Source of the DNA: Phycisphaeraceae bacterium
Lineage (GTDB): Bacteria > Planctomycetota > Phycisphaerae > Phycisphaerales > SM1A02
Direction of reading: 5' to 3'
Length of the DNA: 64,000 nt
NCBI GenBank assembly: GCA_019636735.1
Contig: JAHBWY010000001.1
Span: 124,001-188,000 of the forward strand
The position numbers were made by a program, and so were the translations under genes. Positions 7,902 to 16,655 of the stretch are shown here, in pieces. The notes beneath the pieces were generated by a model. That model was not told the DNA's origin. It was given only the letters and a program-made list of their open reading frames with translations, and did no database searches. How positions within the stretch are numbered: the first letter of the stretch is position 1; each line of letters starts with the position of its first letter.

Positions 7902-9353
7902 TCATGGCGTGAGATAGGCCGCGAGCCCGTGTCGGCCACCTTCGCGACCGAAGCCCGACTCCTTGAAGCCGCCGAATGGGCTCGCCGCATCGAAGAGGTT
8001 GAAGGCGTTGCACCAGACCACTCCCGCCTTCAGGCGCCGCGCGGTGTCGAAGATCTTGCTTCCCTTGGCCGTCCAGACGCCAGCGCTCAATCCGTAGGGC
8101 GTGTTGTTCGCTCGGGTGATCGCCTCTTCGGGCGTGCGGAAGGTCATCACCGCGAGGACGGGACCGAAGATCTCTTCGCGGGCGATCGTGGCGCTTGGCT
8201 GCACCCCCGTGAAGAACGCCGGTCGGCAGAAGTACCCGCGCTCGGGAAGTGTCGCGCTGCCGCACGGCTCCATGGTGGCGCCTTCGGAGGCACCGATTGA
8301 GAGATAGCGCTGCACCCGCTCCAACTGCACGCGCGAGTTGATCGGGCCGACATCAGTGTTCTTGTCAAGCGGGTCGCCCACGCGAAGTCGATTCATCCGG
8401 CTGCGAAGCTTGTCAACGACCTCGTCGACCACGGACTCCTCGACGAGCAATCGGCTGCCCGCGCAGCAGACCTGCCCCTGGTTGAACCAGATGCCCTCAA
8501 CGATTCCCTCAACGGCCTGATCGATCGGCGCATCGGCAAAGACGATGTTCGGGCTCTTCCCGCCGAGTTCCATCGTGAGCTTGATCGTGCGCGAAGCGCA
8601 CGCGGCGAGAATCGCCTTGCCCACCTCGGTGCTCCCCGTGAAGGCGATCTTGTCGAAGCCCGGGTGATCCACCATCGCGCGTCCCGTTGCAGGACCACCG
8701 GTGATGATGTTGACCACGCCATCGGGCAGCTCGCACTCCTTCATGATCTCGGCGAGGCGGAGCGCGGTGAGGGGTGTCGTCTCCGCTGGCTTCAGCACGC
8801 AGGTGTTGCCGCAGGCAAGCGCGGGGGCGAGCTTCCACGCGGCCATCAGCAGCGGGAAGTTCCACGGAATGATCTGGGCGCAGACCCCCACGGGGCGCGG
8901 GTCGCTCACGCCCGGAAGCGCATAGCGGAGCTTGTCACACCACCCCGCGTGATGGAAGAAGTGCTGCGCGACCATCGGGATGTCGAAGTCCCGGCTCTCG
9001 CGGATGGGCTTGCCCGAGTCAAGCGTCTCGAGCACCGCGAGCTCGCGCGCCCGCTCCTGAATGCGTCGGGCAATGCGAAAGAGGAACTTCGCGCGCTCGA
9101 TCGGCCTGGTGCGTGACCATCGGCGCAGCGCGGCCCGGGCTGCGTCATGAGCCTGGTGCACCGCGTCGGCGTCGGCGTCGATCACCTCCGAGAGTGGCGC
9201 CTCGGTGGCGGGGTTGACCGTCGTAAGCCGGGCAGCGCGCCGGGGTTCCTGCCAAGCACCGCCGATGAAGAGGCCATAGGACGACTGGATTTTCACCGGC
9301 ACGCTCTCGGGAGCGGCGCTGTACTCCCATGCGATGGGCTCGACTTGAGTCAC
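7902..9353 (-). CDS. Aldehyde dehydrogenase, NAD(P)-dependent
   Basis: 483 residues from the GTG at 9353, which gives the usual ALDH start (a short lead, then YGLFIGGAWQEP). Signatures: AQIIPWNFPLLMAAWKLAPA (cofactor pocket), GFDKIAFTGSTEVG, TMELGGKSPNIVF (general base Glu), FNQGQVCCAGSRLLVEE (catalytic Cys) and EIFGPVLAVM, so the enzyme is complete. It oxidises an aldehyde to an acid in the cytoplasm; substrate not predictable. It probably forms an operon with the ALDH-like half-gene downstream. A further ATG at 9455 is in frame but adds 34 residues unlike the family. Confidence 0.9.
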   Translation of the reverse strand: MTQVEPIAWEYSAAPESVPVKIQSSYGLFIGGAWQEPRRAARLTTVNPATEAPLSEVIDADADAVHQAHDAARAALRRWSRTRPIERAKFLFRIARRIQERARELAVLETLDSGKPIRESRDFDIPMVAQHFFHHAGWCDKLRYALPGVSDPRPVGVCAQIIPWNFPLLMAAWKLAPALACGNTCVLKPAETTPLTALRLAEIMKECELPDGVVNIITGGPATGRAMVDHPGFDKIAFTGSTEVGKAILAACASRTIKLTMELGGKSPNIVFADAPIDQAVEGIVEGIWFNQGQVCCAGSRLLVEESVVDEVVDKLRSRMNRLRVGDPLDKNTDVGPINSRVQLERVQRYLSIGASEGATMEPCGSATLPERGYFCRPAFFTGVQPSATIAREEIFGPVLAVMTFRTPEEAITRANNTPYGLSAGVWTAKGSKIFDTARRLKAGVVWCNAFNLFDAASPFGGFKESGFGREGGRHGLAAYLTP

Positions 9354-9709
9354 ACGATGAGGGTAGCGTCCGGCCGGGACCGTGGTTCTCGGCCAACAGT
9401 TGGTGCTTATGTGCAAGAGCGGCAATCCGGCAAAGGTCTGAGAACATGAACACAAATGAGGTTACTGGCGCTTGTTATAGACCGAAAGTTCCTTAACGAC
9501 CAGTAATCGCGCAGATTTGAACGGTGATGATCTGATTCATCTCCGCTTTGTTGCGTCAATGCAATGCCGGTGTAGTTTTACTGTCGAGCGAAGTCGAGTG
9601 GTTCGGCTTCAGCGTGGGACCGCAGGCTGAGACCTGACAGGCACCACGGGTTTCATTCGTGGAGAGTCCGTCGATTGGCGGGCAATCCGCTTGCGTTGAG
9701 GAGAGCAAG
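9354..9709 (+). promoter_or_regulatory. Divergent intergenic region, with a candidate promoter at 9551-9578
   Basis: 356 bp between the ALDH gene and a PEP-CTERM-like gene, more AT-rich than its surroundings. TTGCGT at 9551-9556, a 16-bp spacer ending in TG, and TAGTTT at 9573-9578 form a plausible extended -10 promoter for the rightward gene, giving a leader of about 125 nt. No ORF or RNA gene is recognised. Confidence 0.35.
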
Positions 9710-10243
9710 ATGAAGAAAGTTCTGATTGCCGCGAGCACCGTGCTCGTTGCCGCCGCCGCCGCGAACGCGGATGTGGTCGTGACCATTCCCGGCACCCATG
9801 TGCTGGCAGGTGGCCAGGGTGTGACCGTGGAGACGACGCCGCTCATCGGCACGCTGACGGGCATCATCGTGAAGTTCAACTACTCGAACGCCGCCGGAGG
9901 CTCATGGGCCGCCGACATCGGCGCCACTGTGGGCAACCTTCAGTGGGGCGGGTATGACATCTTCGTGAATGGTGCGAATGACTACCAGGGGGAGACCGGC
10001 GCGCCGAACAGCGGCAGCAATGTCAACTTCGCGAGCGCCGTGCTGGGTCTCCTCTCTGCGGCGCCCAGCTACAACAACACCACGGCAATCGTTGGTGTTG
10101 GTAACGGATACAGCTTCGCCGGCTCATCGGCGACTCTCTCCGATGTCGAGATCACGCTGAAGGGTGTCGACAAGATCCCGGCCCCTGGTGCTCTCGCGCT
10201 GCTCGGGCTGGCTGGCGTCGTGGGACGCCGTCGTCGCGCCTGA
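9710..10243 (+). CDS. PEP-CTERM-like sorted exported protein
   Basis: 177 residues. ATG 9710 is preceded by GAGGAGAG. A signal peptide (MKKVLIAASTVLVAAAAANA) is followed by a compact Gly/Asn/Thr-rich beta domain of about 120 residues, then a C-terminal sorting tail: PAPGALALLGLAG, two Val, Gly and RRRRA. This tripartite tail (P-x-P, hydrophobic helix, basic cluster) corresponds to PEP-CTERM signals processed by exosortase systems; none is encoded here. The mature domain is not recognised. An intrinsic terminator follows 59 bp after the stop. Confidence 0.85.
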   Translation: MKKVLIAASTVLVAAAAANADVVVTIPGTHVLAGGQGVTVETTPLIGTLTGIIVKFNYSNAAGGSWAADIGATVGNLQWGGYDIFVNGANDYQGETGAPNSGSNVNFASAVLGLLSAAPSYNNTTAIVGVGNGYSFAGSSATLSDVEITLKGVDKIPAPGALALLGLAGVVGRRRRA

Positions 10244-10301
10244 GATTCGTCATCCACCGATCGATCGTTCGCGGTCGATTCGGCAGCATCATGCTGACCT
10301 G

Positions 10302-10336
10302 ACCCGCCCCCGAGCGATCGGGGGCGGGTTTCTTTT
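10302..10336 (+). terminator. Intrinsic terminator
   Basis: Perfect 11-bp GC-rich stem (10302-10312 with 10319-10329, ACCCGCCCCCG), 6-nt loop, followed by a T-rich tail TTTCTTTT. It ends the PEP-CTERM-like transcript. Confidence 0.9.
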
Positions 10337-10419
10337 CCGAAGGACGCCCCCAGAGGATTGCTGAGAGAGCGCCCCTTGCCGGGTCCTGGGATGCCGTGCT
10401 CCTTCGGCGAACTTCCCAC

Positions 10420-10425
10420 TACGCT
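10420..10425 (+). promoter_or_regulatory. Candidate -10 element (TACGCT) for the ROK gene
   Basis: TACGCT ends 6 nt before the ATG at 10432, the same spacing as at the RidA gene, and no Shine-Dalgarno sequence is seen. A leaderless transcript is inferred. Confidence 0.35.
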
Positions 10426-10431
10426 GATCTC

Positions 10432-11142
10432 ATGTCTGGTCGCACCGTCCTCGCCATTGACATTGGGGGCACCCATGTGAAGTGCCGGGTCTCCACCGAT
10501 CCCGAGAAGCGCGAGTTCCCATCGGGTCCATCGCTCACGCCGCAGCAGATGGTTGCGGGAGTGAAGGCCTTGGCCAGGGATTGGCACTTCGATGCGGTGT
10601 CGATCGGCATCCCGGCTCCGGTCTTCGGCAATCGCCCGGCGCATGAGCCGGCCAACCTGGGGAGCGGATGGGTGAACTTCGACTACGACCGCGATCTCGC
10701 TCGCCCGGTCAAGCTCCTCAATGACGCGGCGATGCAGGCGGTAGGCAGCTACCGAGCGGGAAAGATGCTCTTCCTTGGCCTGGGAACGGGACTTGGAAGC
10801 TGCATGATCGCCGGCAAGGTCATCCTGCCGCTGGAGCTCGCCCACCTGCCCTATCGCAAAGGGCGGACCTTCGAGGATGCCGTGGGCCTGCGGGGGCTTA
10901 AGCGCCTTGGCAAGAAGGCTTGGCGCCGTCAGGTCGCGCGTGTCGTCGGCATTCTTCGGGCAGCGCTGCTGCCCGATGAAGTGGTGCTCGGCGGTGGCAA
11001 TGTGGCGCACCTGAAGGAGATGCCAAGCGGGTGCAGGCCCGGAGACAACGCGAATGCGTTCATCGGGGGCTTCCGCCTCTGGGATCACGAGTGGGCCAAC
11101 GCCGTTCCCATCTACGACGACGGCACGCCGCCCGGACAGTGA
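10432..11142 (+). CDS. ROK family kinase, polyphosphate-glucokinase-like
   Basis: 236 residues. The phosphate-1 motif AIDIGGTHVKC opens the protein; VKLLNDAAMQAVGSY carries the Asn-Asp of the sugar site and catalytic base; LFLGLGTGLGSCMI is the phosphate-2 loop; and LPLELAHLPYRKG aligns with the E-x-GH segment of ROK kinases. Length and motif order match bacterial polyphosphate glucokinases more than NagC-type repressors, since there is no DNA-binding domain and no zinc cluster. Likely phosphorylates glucose or a related sugar with ATP or polyphosphate in the cytoplasm; donor unproven. It converges with lgt. Confidence 0.75.
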   Translation: MSGRTVLAIDIGGTHVKCRVSTDPEKREFPSGPSLTPQQMVAGVKALARDWHFDAVSIGIPAPVFGNRPAHEPANLGSGWVNFDYDRDLARPVKLLNDAAMQAVGSYRAGKMLFLGLGTGLGSCMIAGKVILPLELAHLPYRKGRTFEDAVGLRGLKRLGKKAWRRQVARVVGILRAALLPDEVVLGGGNVAHLKEMPSGCRPGDNANAFIGGFRLWDHEWANAVPIYDDGTPPGQ

Positions 11143-11214
11143 CGCACCGCACAAAGGTGGATGTGCCCGACGACGGCGCGAAGCCGGGAGGTGTTGGTGT
11201 CGGCCGACATGCGT

Positions 11215-12234
11215 TCAACGCGCAGCGGTTGACACGCGCGACGATGGCGCCAGTCCGCCGACGGTGGCGGTCGGTCTCGATGACGACCAGAGAATCAGCA
11301 ACGCTCCAGCCGCGATCATGGCGAGGCTGATCAACATCGGCAGTGTGAGCGGTCCGAGCATGAGGACCCCTTCATCGGCTTGGCGAAACTGCTCGGTGAT
11401 CATCCGCAGAACGCCGTAGGCGAGGAAGAACCAGCCGGAGACAACGCCCGGTCGTCGTGGTCGCCACCAGACGGCCACGAGCACCGCCAGCAGGACTGGA
11501 CCGTCTGTCAGCGCCTGGAAGAACTGGCTCGGCCAGCGCGGAGTGAGCAACGGCGTGAGCGCATCCATCACTATCTGGTTGCCCCTCTCGAAGGCAATCA
11601 CCAGCGAGTCGGGAAAGGGCGCCGCGGGATCAACGAACTTCGGGGTCCGCAGCGCCTGCAACTCAGCTACTCGGATGAAGTGATCATCGAGGATCTCGCG
11701 CGGAAACTTCAGGCTCCACCGCGGTGGATTGCCCCACCACTCCTCCGGCAGGGGTTTGCCGAGGAGTTCGCCATTCACCCAGTTCGCCAGCCTGCCGAGG
11801 GCCAGTCCGGGCGGCGCTCCAATCGCCGCGCAATCCATCAGGTGCATGAAGGGCACACCCGCCCGTCGCGCGAAGAGCCATGCCGCGAGCGTGACGCCGA
11901 TGATGCCGCCGTGACTCGACATGCCGCCTTTGGTGATGTCAATCGCGCTCCACCACGGCACTGTCGGAGTGAAGGTCCAGAGAAGATGCGGGTCATAGAG
12001 GAGCACATGGCCGAGGCGCCCGCCTGCCACCACGCCGACGATCACATAGAAGACAAAGTCGGCGACCTGCTGCGGGGAGAGCAGAATGCGTCGTGTTCGG
12101 GCCAGCCAGTGCAGGAGCAGCCAGCCGAGCACGAAGCCCGTGACATAGGCCATGCCATACCAGCGCGGTCCGACGCCTCCGATCCGGAAGACATAGGGAT
12201 CGATGGAGTGAATGATGGACTCGGCCAGCATCAT
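11215..12234 (-). CDS. lgt: Prolipoprotein diacylglyceryl transferase
   Basis: 339 residues. Membrane enzyme that transfers diacylglycerol from phosphatidylglycerol to the lipobox Cys of prolipoproteins. Family motifs in order: RWYGMAYVTGFVLGW, VVAGGRLGHVLLYDP, TKGGMSSHGGIIGV (catalytic His region), LALGRLANWVNGELLG (signature with essential Arg/Asn/Glu), and PSQFFQALTDGP, plus several hydrophobic helices. The periplasmic segment between the signature and PSQ is longer than in E. coli Lgt. It serves the several lipobox proteins in this window. Two adjacent ATGs (12234 and 12231) are possible starts. Its upstream region is an 11-bp tandem repeat. Confidence 0.95.
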   Translation of the reverse strand: MMLAESIIHSIDPYVFRIGGVGPRWYGMAYVTGFVLGWLLLHWLARTRRILLSPQQVADFVFYVIVGVVAGGRLGHVLLYDPHLLWTFTPTVPWWSAIDITKGGMSSHGGIIGVTLAAWLFARRAGVPFMHLMDCAAIGAPPGLALGRLANWVNGELLGKPLPEEWWGNPPRWSLKFPREILDDHFIRVAELQALRTPKFVDPAAPFPDSLVIAFERGNQIVMDALTPLLTPRWPSQFFQALTDGPVLLAVLVAVWWRPRRPGVVSGWFFLAYGVLRMITEQFRQADEGVLMLGPLTLPMLISLAMIAAGALLILWSSSRPTATVGGLAPSSRVSTAAR

Positions 12235-12239
12235 GGTTC

Positions 12240-12426
12240 GATCACAGTTTGATCACCGCTTGATCACGAATGGGGCTTGGCTCGACCATCACTTGGGCAT
12301 CGCCCGATCATCGCTTGAGCATGACTTGGGATCGACTTGGTCTGGGCCTGATCAAGCCTCGGCCCTGGACTCGTCGTGACCTCAACCTGACCTCAACCTG
12401 ACCTCAACCTGACCTCAACCTGACCT
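12240..12426. repeat. 11-bp-period tandem repeat filling the lgt-queF intergenic region
   Basis: Seventeen consecutive 11-bp units. Left units include GATCACAGTTT, GATCACCGCTT, GATCATCGCTT and GAGCATGACTT; the last four (12383-12426) are identical CAACCTGACCT. Related 11-mers continue into both flanking genes: CATCATGGTTC at 12229 over the lgt start and CATCATGGCCG at 12427 over the queF end. The array covers any lgt promoter. Confidence 0.85.
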
Positions 12427-12428
12427 CA

Positions 12429-12797
12429 TCATGGCCGCTGCCAGCAGACCGGCACACTTCCGGCTGATGCCACGATGCGGGAGCGGATGCCGCCCCGGCC
12501 GCGCCATTCGGTGATGACCTGGAGCCATCGCGGGCTCATGCCCTGAGCCAGGTCATCGCGGATCCGATTGGTGACCGCCTCGTAGAAGATCCCTTCGTTG
12601 CGGAAGGATTGAAAGTAGAGCTTCAGGCTCTTGAGCTCCACGCAAACGGCCGCGGGCTCATACCGGATCGTGATGGCGCCGAAATCGGGATGCCCCGTCT
12701 TCGGGCAGACGGAGGTGAACTCCTCGTGCACATGCTCGATGAGAAAGGGGTGATCCGTCGGGGAATCGAAGTACTCGAGCAACTCCGGCGTCGGCAT
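12429..12797 (-). CDS. queF: NADPH-dependent 7-cyano-7-deazaguanine (preQ0) reductase
   Basis: 122 residues, the short unimodular (type I) QueF. It reduces the nitrile of preQ0 to preQ1 in queuosine tRNA modification. The T-fold carries FTSVCPKTGHPDFGAITIRY, with the Cys that forms the thioimide and the nearby Asp, and the QueF signature CVELKSLKLYFQSFRNEGIF for NADPH and substrate binding. ATG 12797 fits the family. No other queuosine genes are in the window; a Dus tRNA enzyme lies 45 kb away. The stop overlaps the end of the 11-bp repeat array. Confidence 0.95.
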   Translation of the reverse strand: MPTPELLEYFDSPTDHPFLIEHVHEEFTSVCPKTGHPDFGAITIRYEPAAVCVELKSLKLYFQSFRNEGIFYEAVTNRIRDDLAQGMSPRWLQVITEWRGRGGIRSRIVASAGSVPVCWQRP

Positions 12798-12842
12798 GGC
12801 GAAAGCCTACCGGCCGCCTTCGGGTCGCGCCGCGCTCGTGAT

Positions 12843-15344
12843 TCACGGGTGGGGCGTGGCCGGAGTCGGCGCGATCACTGCGGGCTGCAGGATCGCCTGG
12901 CGCATCAGAAGCTCCAGCAGGATTTCTTCACGCTGCCACCGCCATCCGTCAAGTGTCCAGATGGCCGCCGCAATCTCACTCAAGGGCGGAGGTGGGCCCT
13001 TCGGATCGTGGCTCGTTGTCGACGCCATGAGGAGCGTGGTGATCGAGTCATCCACGCGATCAAGCTCACTTCGCTGCGCGGCGGGAAGAAGGCCGAAGTC
13101 GAGCGTGGTCGGAGACTCGCCTGTGAGGCGCTTGAACGATGGTCGTGCCCGAGACAGCGGATCGACCACGAAGATGTCAGGCCACGCGGCCCGGCGATAG
13201 CACTCCTTGAGCGCGGTGCGATCATGGGCGAGGTCCACGACGGCCACAAGCTGGTTCAACGCCTCTCGATTGATCTTGGCCAGCTCGGCCAGAGCTTCAT
13301 ACATTCCTTGGACCTTGGGCGGTCGTTGGGCAGTCTCCGCGAGTTGCTCTGCCTCCCATCGGGTGGCGGCGACATGGGCGTCGATGGCCGCACTCATGCG
13401 CTGTCCATAGTTGCGCAGAATGGCAAGCACCGCCGAGTTCAACTCAGGGTGATCAGCCGATCGGAACCGCGCAAGCTCGGGCGACTCGTCGATGAGTCGC
13501 ACGAGGTCAACGGTGGCCTCGGTGCCTGGAGCGACATCATGGTTCGTCGGACCGGCCTCGATGCGGCGCCCCAGCCGTCGCCGGTCGCGATCCGCGAGTT
13601 CGATCAACAGCTCTCCCCAGCCCTCGGAGCGGGCGCCCTTGATGAGCGCGCGAAGGTTGTCAAACAGAGCCTCGTCAAGGCGCGCCAACTCGTGCTCGAG
13701 CTGCTCTTGCACATCCCGACTGCCGCGAAGGAACTCCTCGGCTGCCTGAAAGTTCGATTGGGTGAGCGTGTCCCATGTTCGCATCCGCTCGGCATTGGCT
13801 TCGAGGACAGGCTGTGCGGCGCGTCGTGTCTCCTCGATGAGGGCCCGGCCAACTTCTCGACGAGGGTCCTCGGGGGCGATCTCGCAGGTGTCAAGGAGGT
13901 GGTCGACCCACGAGACATCAAGTGGCTGCACTTGGCCACGAAGGTCGCCTCGTGCGGCGGCCGGCCGGACCGCGGAGTGAAAGGCGACAAATCCGCGACT
14001 CGACGGCGACGGCGGGAACGCCTCGGCGGCGCTCCGAACACGCCGAATGCCGAAGTCCGCAGGTTTCCATGTGCTGGTCGGCGGGTCGGGGCAGTCGAAG
14101 CCCAGGCCGGCGATCGAGGCGCGAGTGCGCGCGTCAAGACTCTCCATGGACGAGACCAGTTCACTCGCGGCGGCGACGAGCGCGGCCGTGTCGTCACCCG
14201 ACCCGCGGACCAAGTCAATGGCATCGGCCAATGCCAACTCGAGCGTGTCTCGCTCGAGGCGCCAAGCCGCCATGATGGAAGCGACCTCGTCAAGGGGACC
14301 CGCGTCGTGCCCGCCATCGGTGGGCCGTTCGTGGAGCGCGCGTGCGACGCAGAGGAGCGGTTGCTGCGGTGTCACGACGAAGGGGCCGCCGTACATTCGA
14401 GCGAGCACCTGTCCGCGCACACGACGCCAGAGATGCTCCGGAAGGAGGGGCTGAAGTTGATTCAGTGTCTCGCGCTGGTGGCGACCAATGTCAACGGCGA
14501 GATCACGAGCAGGTCTCAAGACTTCGTTGGCGACTGCGCGGACCAACTCGTTGTACTGCCGATGAACCGCCGGATCGCGCTCCTCGGCCGAAGGTCGAGC
14601 AACGCCGCGAGCTTCGAGCGCGGCGCGTTGGTTGGCGGGAGCGTCGCGCACAGACTCCTCCAGTTGTTGGAGCAGGCTGAGCAATGCGCGATCTCGCGCC
14701 GTGACCACCGCCTCGGCCGCCCGGCGCGTCTCCTCGGAAAGGTCCGAGGCCTTACGGTCACTCATCTCCCAGAGGACGGGCGATGCGGTGAACGACCCTC
14801 GGAGAATCGGACCGATCTCGATGTCGAAGGCAAGGAGATGCGACGCCCCCACACGCTCCCGGATCATGCGACGCTCAATCGCGCCTCGAATGTCATCGAG
14901 CAGCGCAGCGCAGGTGGCGTCGGTTGTCAGGGCCCGAAGATCGGCGAAGAGCCCCTGGTCGAGGCGGCGGCGCTTCTCCACGCCATCAGCGAAGAGCGCC
15001 TGACCCTCGGCGCGAGTCGATGCGGGGCCCATGGCCTGGATCGCCCCGGGAAGGAGTTCCCGTTCGCGAATCCTCGCCGCAGCGATGCGATAAGCGGCCA
15101 TGGTGTCGAGCACTCGAAGACTGGCGTCCGCGTCGAGCGATGGGCACTCGAGCACTCGTCGAAGTTCGTTGATCGACACGGGTTGTGGTGCGCCCTGAAG
15201 GCGCCCGATCTGGTTCACCTCCTCGACGCTCTCAAATGACAGCGCGTTCACTTGTGCCATAGCCGGCGCGGCAACGCAAGCGCTCAGCGCCCCGACAAGC
15301 AGAATCTCGGGCCACCAGCGTCGCACTGGATCTTGCATGGGCAT
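12843..15344 (-). CDS. Exported protein of unknown function, 833 residues
   Basis: I do not recognise a family. ATG 15344 (or 15338) is preferred because AAGGAG lies just upstream and a signal peptide follows (PEILLVGALSACVAAPAMAQ). The rest is almost entirely predicted helix, rich in Ala, Arg and Glu, with repeating Arg/Leu heptad-like stretches but no membrane segment or catalytic signature. A large extracytoplasmic helical scaffold is the most that can be inferred. It lies 62 bp downstream of an L,D-transpeptidase on the same strand, so it may share its transcript. A long antisense frame over it is a GC-rich shadow. Confidence 0.7.
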   Translation of the reverse strand: MPMQDPVRRWWPEILLVGALSACVAAPAMAQVNALSFESVEEVNQIGRLQGAPQPVSINELRRVLECPSLDADASLRVLDTMAAYRIAAARIRERELLPGAIQAMGPASTRAEGQALFADGVEKRRRLDQGLFADLRALTTDATCAALLDDIRGAIERRMIRERVGASHLLAFDIEIGPILRGSFTASPVLWEMSDRKASDLSEETRRAAEAVVTARDRALLSLLQQLEESVRDAPANQRAALEARGVARPSAEERDPAVHRQYNELVRAVANEVLRPARDLAVDIGRHQRETLNQLQPLLPEHLWRRVRGQVLARMYGGPFVVTPQQPLLCVARALHERPTDGGHDAGPLDEVASIMAAWRLERDTLELALADAIDLVRGSGDDTAALVAAASELVSSMESLDARTRASIAGLGFDCPDPPTSTWKPADFGIRRVRSAAEAFPPSPSSRGFVAFHSAVRPAAARGDLRGQVQPLDVSWVDHLLDTCEIAPEDPRREVGRALIEETRRAAQPVLEANAERMRTWDTLTQSNFQAAEEFLRGSRDVQEQLEHELARLDEALFDNLRALIKGARSEGWGELLIELADRDRRRLGRRIEAGPTNHDVAPGTEATVDLVRLIDESPELARFRSADHPELNSAVLAILRNYGQRMSAAIDAHVAATRWEAEQLAETAQRPPKVQGMYEALAELAKINREALNQLVAVVDLAHDRTALKECYRRAAWPDIFVVDPLSRARPSFKRLTGESPTTLDFGLLPAAQRSELDRVDDSITTLLMASTTSHDPKGPPPPLSEIAAAIWTLDGWRWQREEILLELLMRQAILQPAVIAPTPATPHP

Positions 15345-15406
15345 CACTCTCCTTGGTCGGTCTCGATCGGCATCGCCATCTCGACGCCGCTCCCCCCACC
15401 TCACCG

Positions 15407-16648
15407 TCAGGGAGCAATCAGAATCGTGCTGTTAGGCACCGTGAGCAGTTCGAAGACTACTTCAACATCGAGTTCGCGCATGCGCACGCATCCCATGGAG
15501 CGCATCTGCCCGATGGACTCGGGCTCGATCGTTCCATGAATGCCATAGGCCAGGAAGTCGCGGTTGTGCGGCTCGATGCCCTCGATGCCGATCCACCGCT
15601 CGCCGATCGGATTCTTCGGATCATCGGCGGCAAAGAACTCACCGGTGCGAGGATTGGTCCACTGGGGGTTCTTGAGCTTGCTGCGCGGGCGCACCTTGAA
15701 GATGCCCGTCGGCGTCGTGTTCGACTCACCGAGCCCCACGGGGTAGCTCGCGATCATCACGCGGTCTGCGCCTTCGCCGTGATAGACATTCAGTCTGTAC
15801 TCGCCCTTGAGGACCTCGGCATGGAAGGTGCCGGTTGGGACCTTGAGGACCTGGCCCGGACGGATGCGACGCGCATCACGGATCTCATTCACGCGCAACA
15901 GGAGATCAGGCTCACACTCGGCCTGAAGCGATCGCACGATGGCCGTCGGCGTCTCACCCTGTTGCACACGATGGGCACGGAACACCGTGTCGCCCTGGAC
16001 GAGACCGCTGCGGAAGAAGAGCGGCTGGTTCACTTCATTGATCGCTTCATACGCGCGCAGTCGCTCGGCGCCGGTGAGCGCGCTGCCATCGAGCAGTCGC
16101 GTCAGCGCAAGGCGCGCCGCAATCGGATCACTCGTGGTCAAGGCGAGCGCTCTGGCGAGTTCACTCGACGCGGCGCGAGCGCCCGGCGCTGGCGCGTTGC
16201 TCCGGGATGTGTCATCATCGGCGCGCTCGGAACTGACCGGTGGTGCAGGCGCGTCGAACCCCTTGGGTGGAGTGGCCTCACTCTCGGCGCCAGCCAAAGG
16301 CGCAGTCGCTCGATCGGGAAGCGACGGCACATTCGCGGGCGGCTTCGGCGTTTCGATGCGCCCCGCCGCCACGCCGGAAGTCACCACCTCGGGTTCGGGA
16401 GTCACCCATGATCCACTGCGGGTCGGCCTCGCCGGAGGGTCGACTGTTGCGAGCGGCGTCTGCGGCGCGGGGACGCCCTCACTCGGTGTCTCGGTGCCAA
16501 ACATCTTCACCATGGCCCATGTGCCGCCAGCGAGCGCCAAAAGCGCCACCGCGACCACGACTCCGCCGCGGCGCCCTCTCCTGCGCCGCGAACTCGACAT
16601 GTATCTGCTTCGACCTTGGGCCGGAATGGTCTGACTTGCGAGCGCCAT
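15407..16648 (-). CDS. L,D-transpeptidase (YkuD) with N-terminal membrane anchor and LysM
   Basis: 413 residues. Start ATG 16648. A basic cytoplasmic lead (SSSRRRRGRRGG) and one transmembrane helix (VVVAVALLALAGGTWAMV) are followed by a Pro/Ala/Ser linker, a helical region, a LysM domain near residues 230-280 (FRAHRVQQGETPTAIVRSLQ) and a C-terminal YkuD domain. The catalytic motif is HGTIEPESIGQMRSMGCVRM, with the essential Cys and the following Arg. The enzyme cross-links or attaches proteins to peptidoglycan in the periplasm. Its presence agrees with a peptidoglycan wall in planctomycetes. Confidence 0.93.
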   Translation of the reverse strand: MALASQTIPAQGRSRYMSSSRRRRGRRGGVVVAVALLALAGGTWAMVKMFGTETPSEGVPAPQTPLATVDPPARPTRSGSWVTPEPEVVTSGVAAGRIETPKPPANVPSLPDRATAPLAGAESEATPPKGFDAPAPPVSSERADDDTSRSNAPAPGARAASSELARALALTTSDPIAARLALTRLLDGSALTGAERLRAYEAINEVNQPLFFRSGLVQGDTVFRAHRVQQGETPTAIVRSLQAECEPDLLLRVNEIRDARRIRPGQVLKVPTGTFHAEVLKGEYRLNVYHGEGADRVMIASYPVGLGESNTTPTGIFKVRPRSKLKNPQWTNPRTGEFFAADDPKNPIGERWIGIEGIEPHNRDFLAYGIHGTIEPESIGQMRSMGCVRMRELDVEVVFELLTVPNSTILIAP

Positions 16649-16655
16649 GCCAACA

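Noticed and set aside
12609-15239. 876-codon open frame on the plus strand
   Set aside because: Antisense to the 833-residue exported protein gene and the queF start. The minus-strand frame has a ribosome site and signal peptide; the plus frame has neither, and its composition is typical of GC-rich shadow ORFs.
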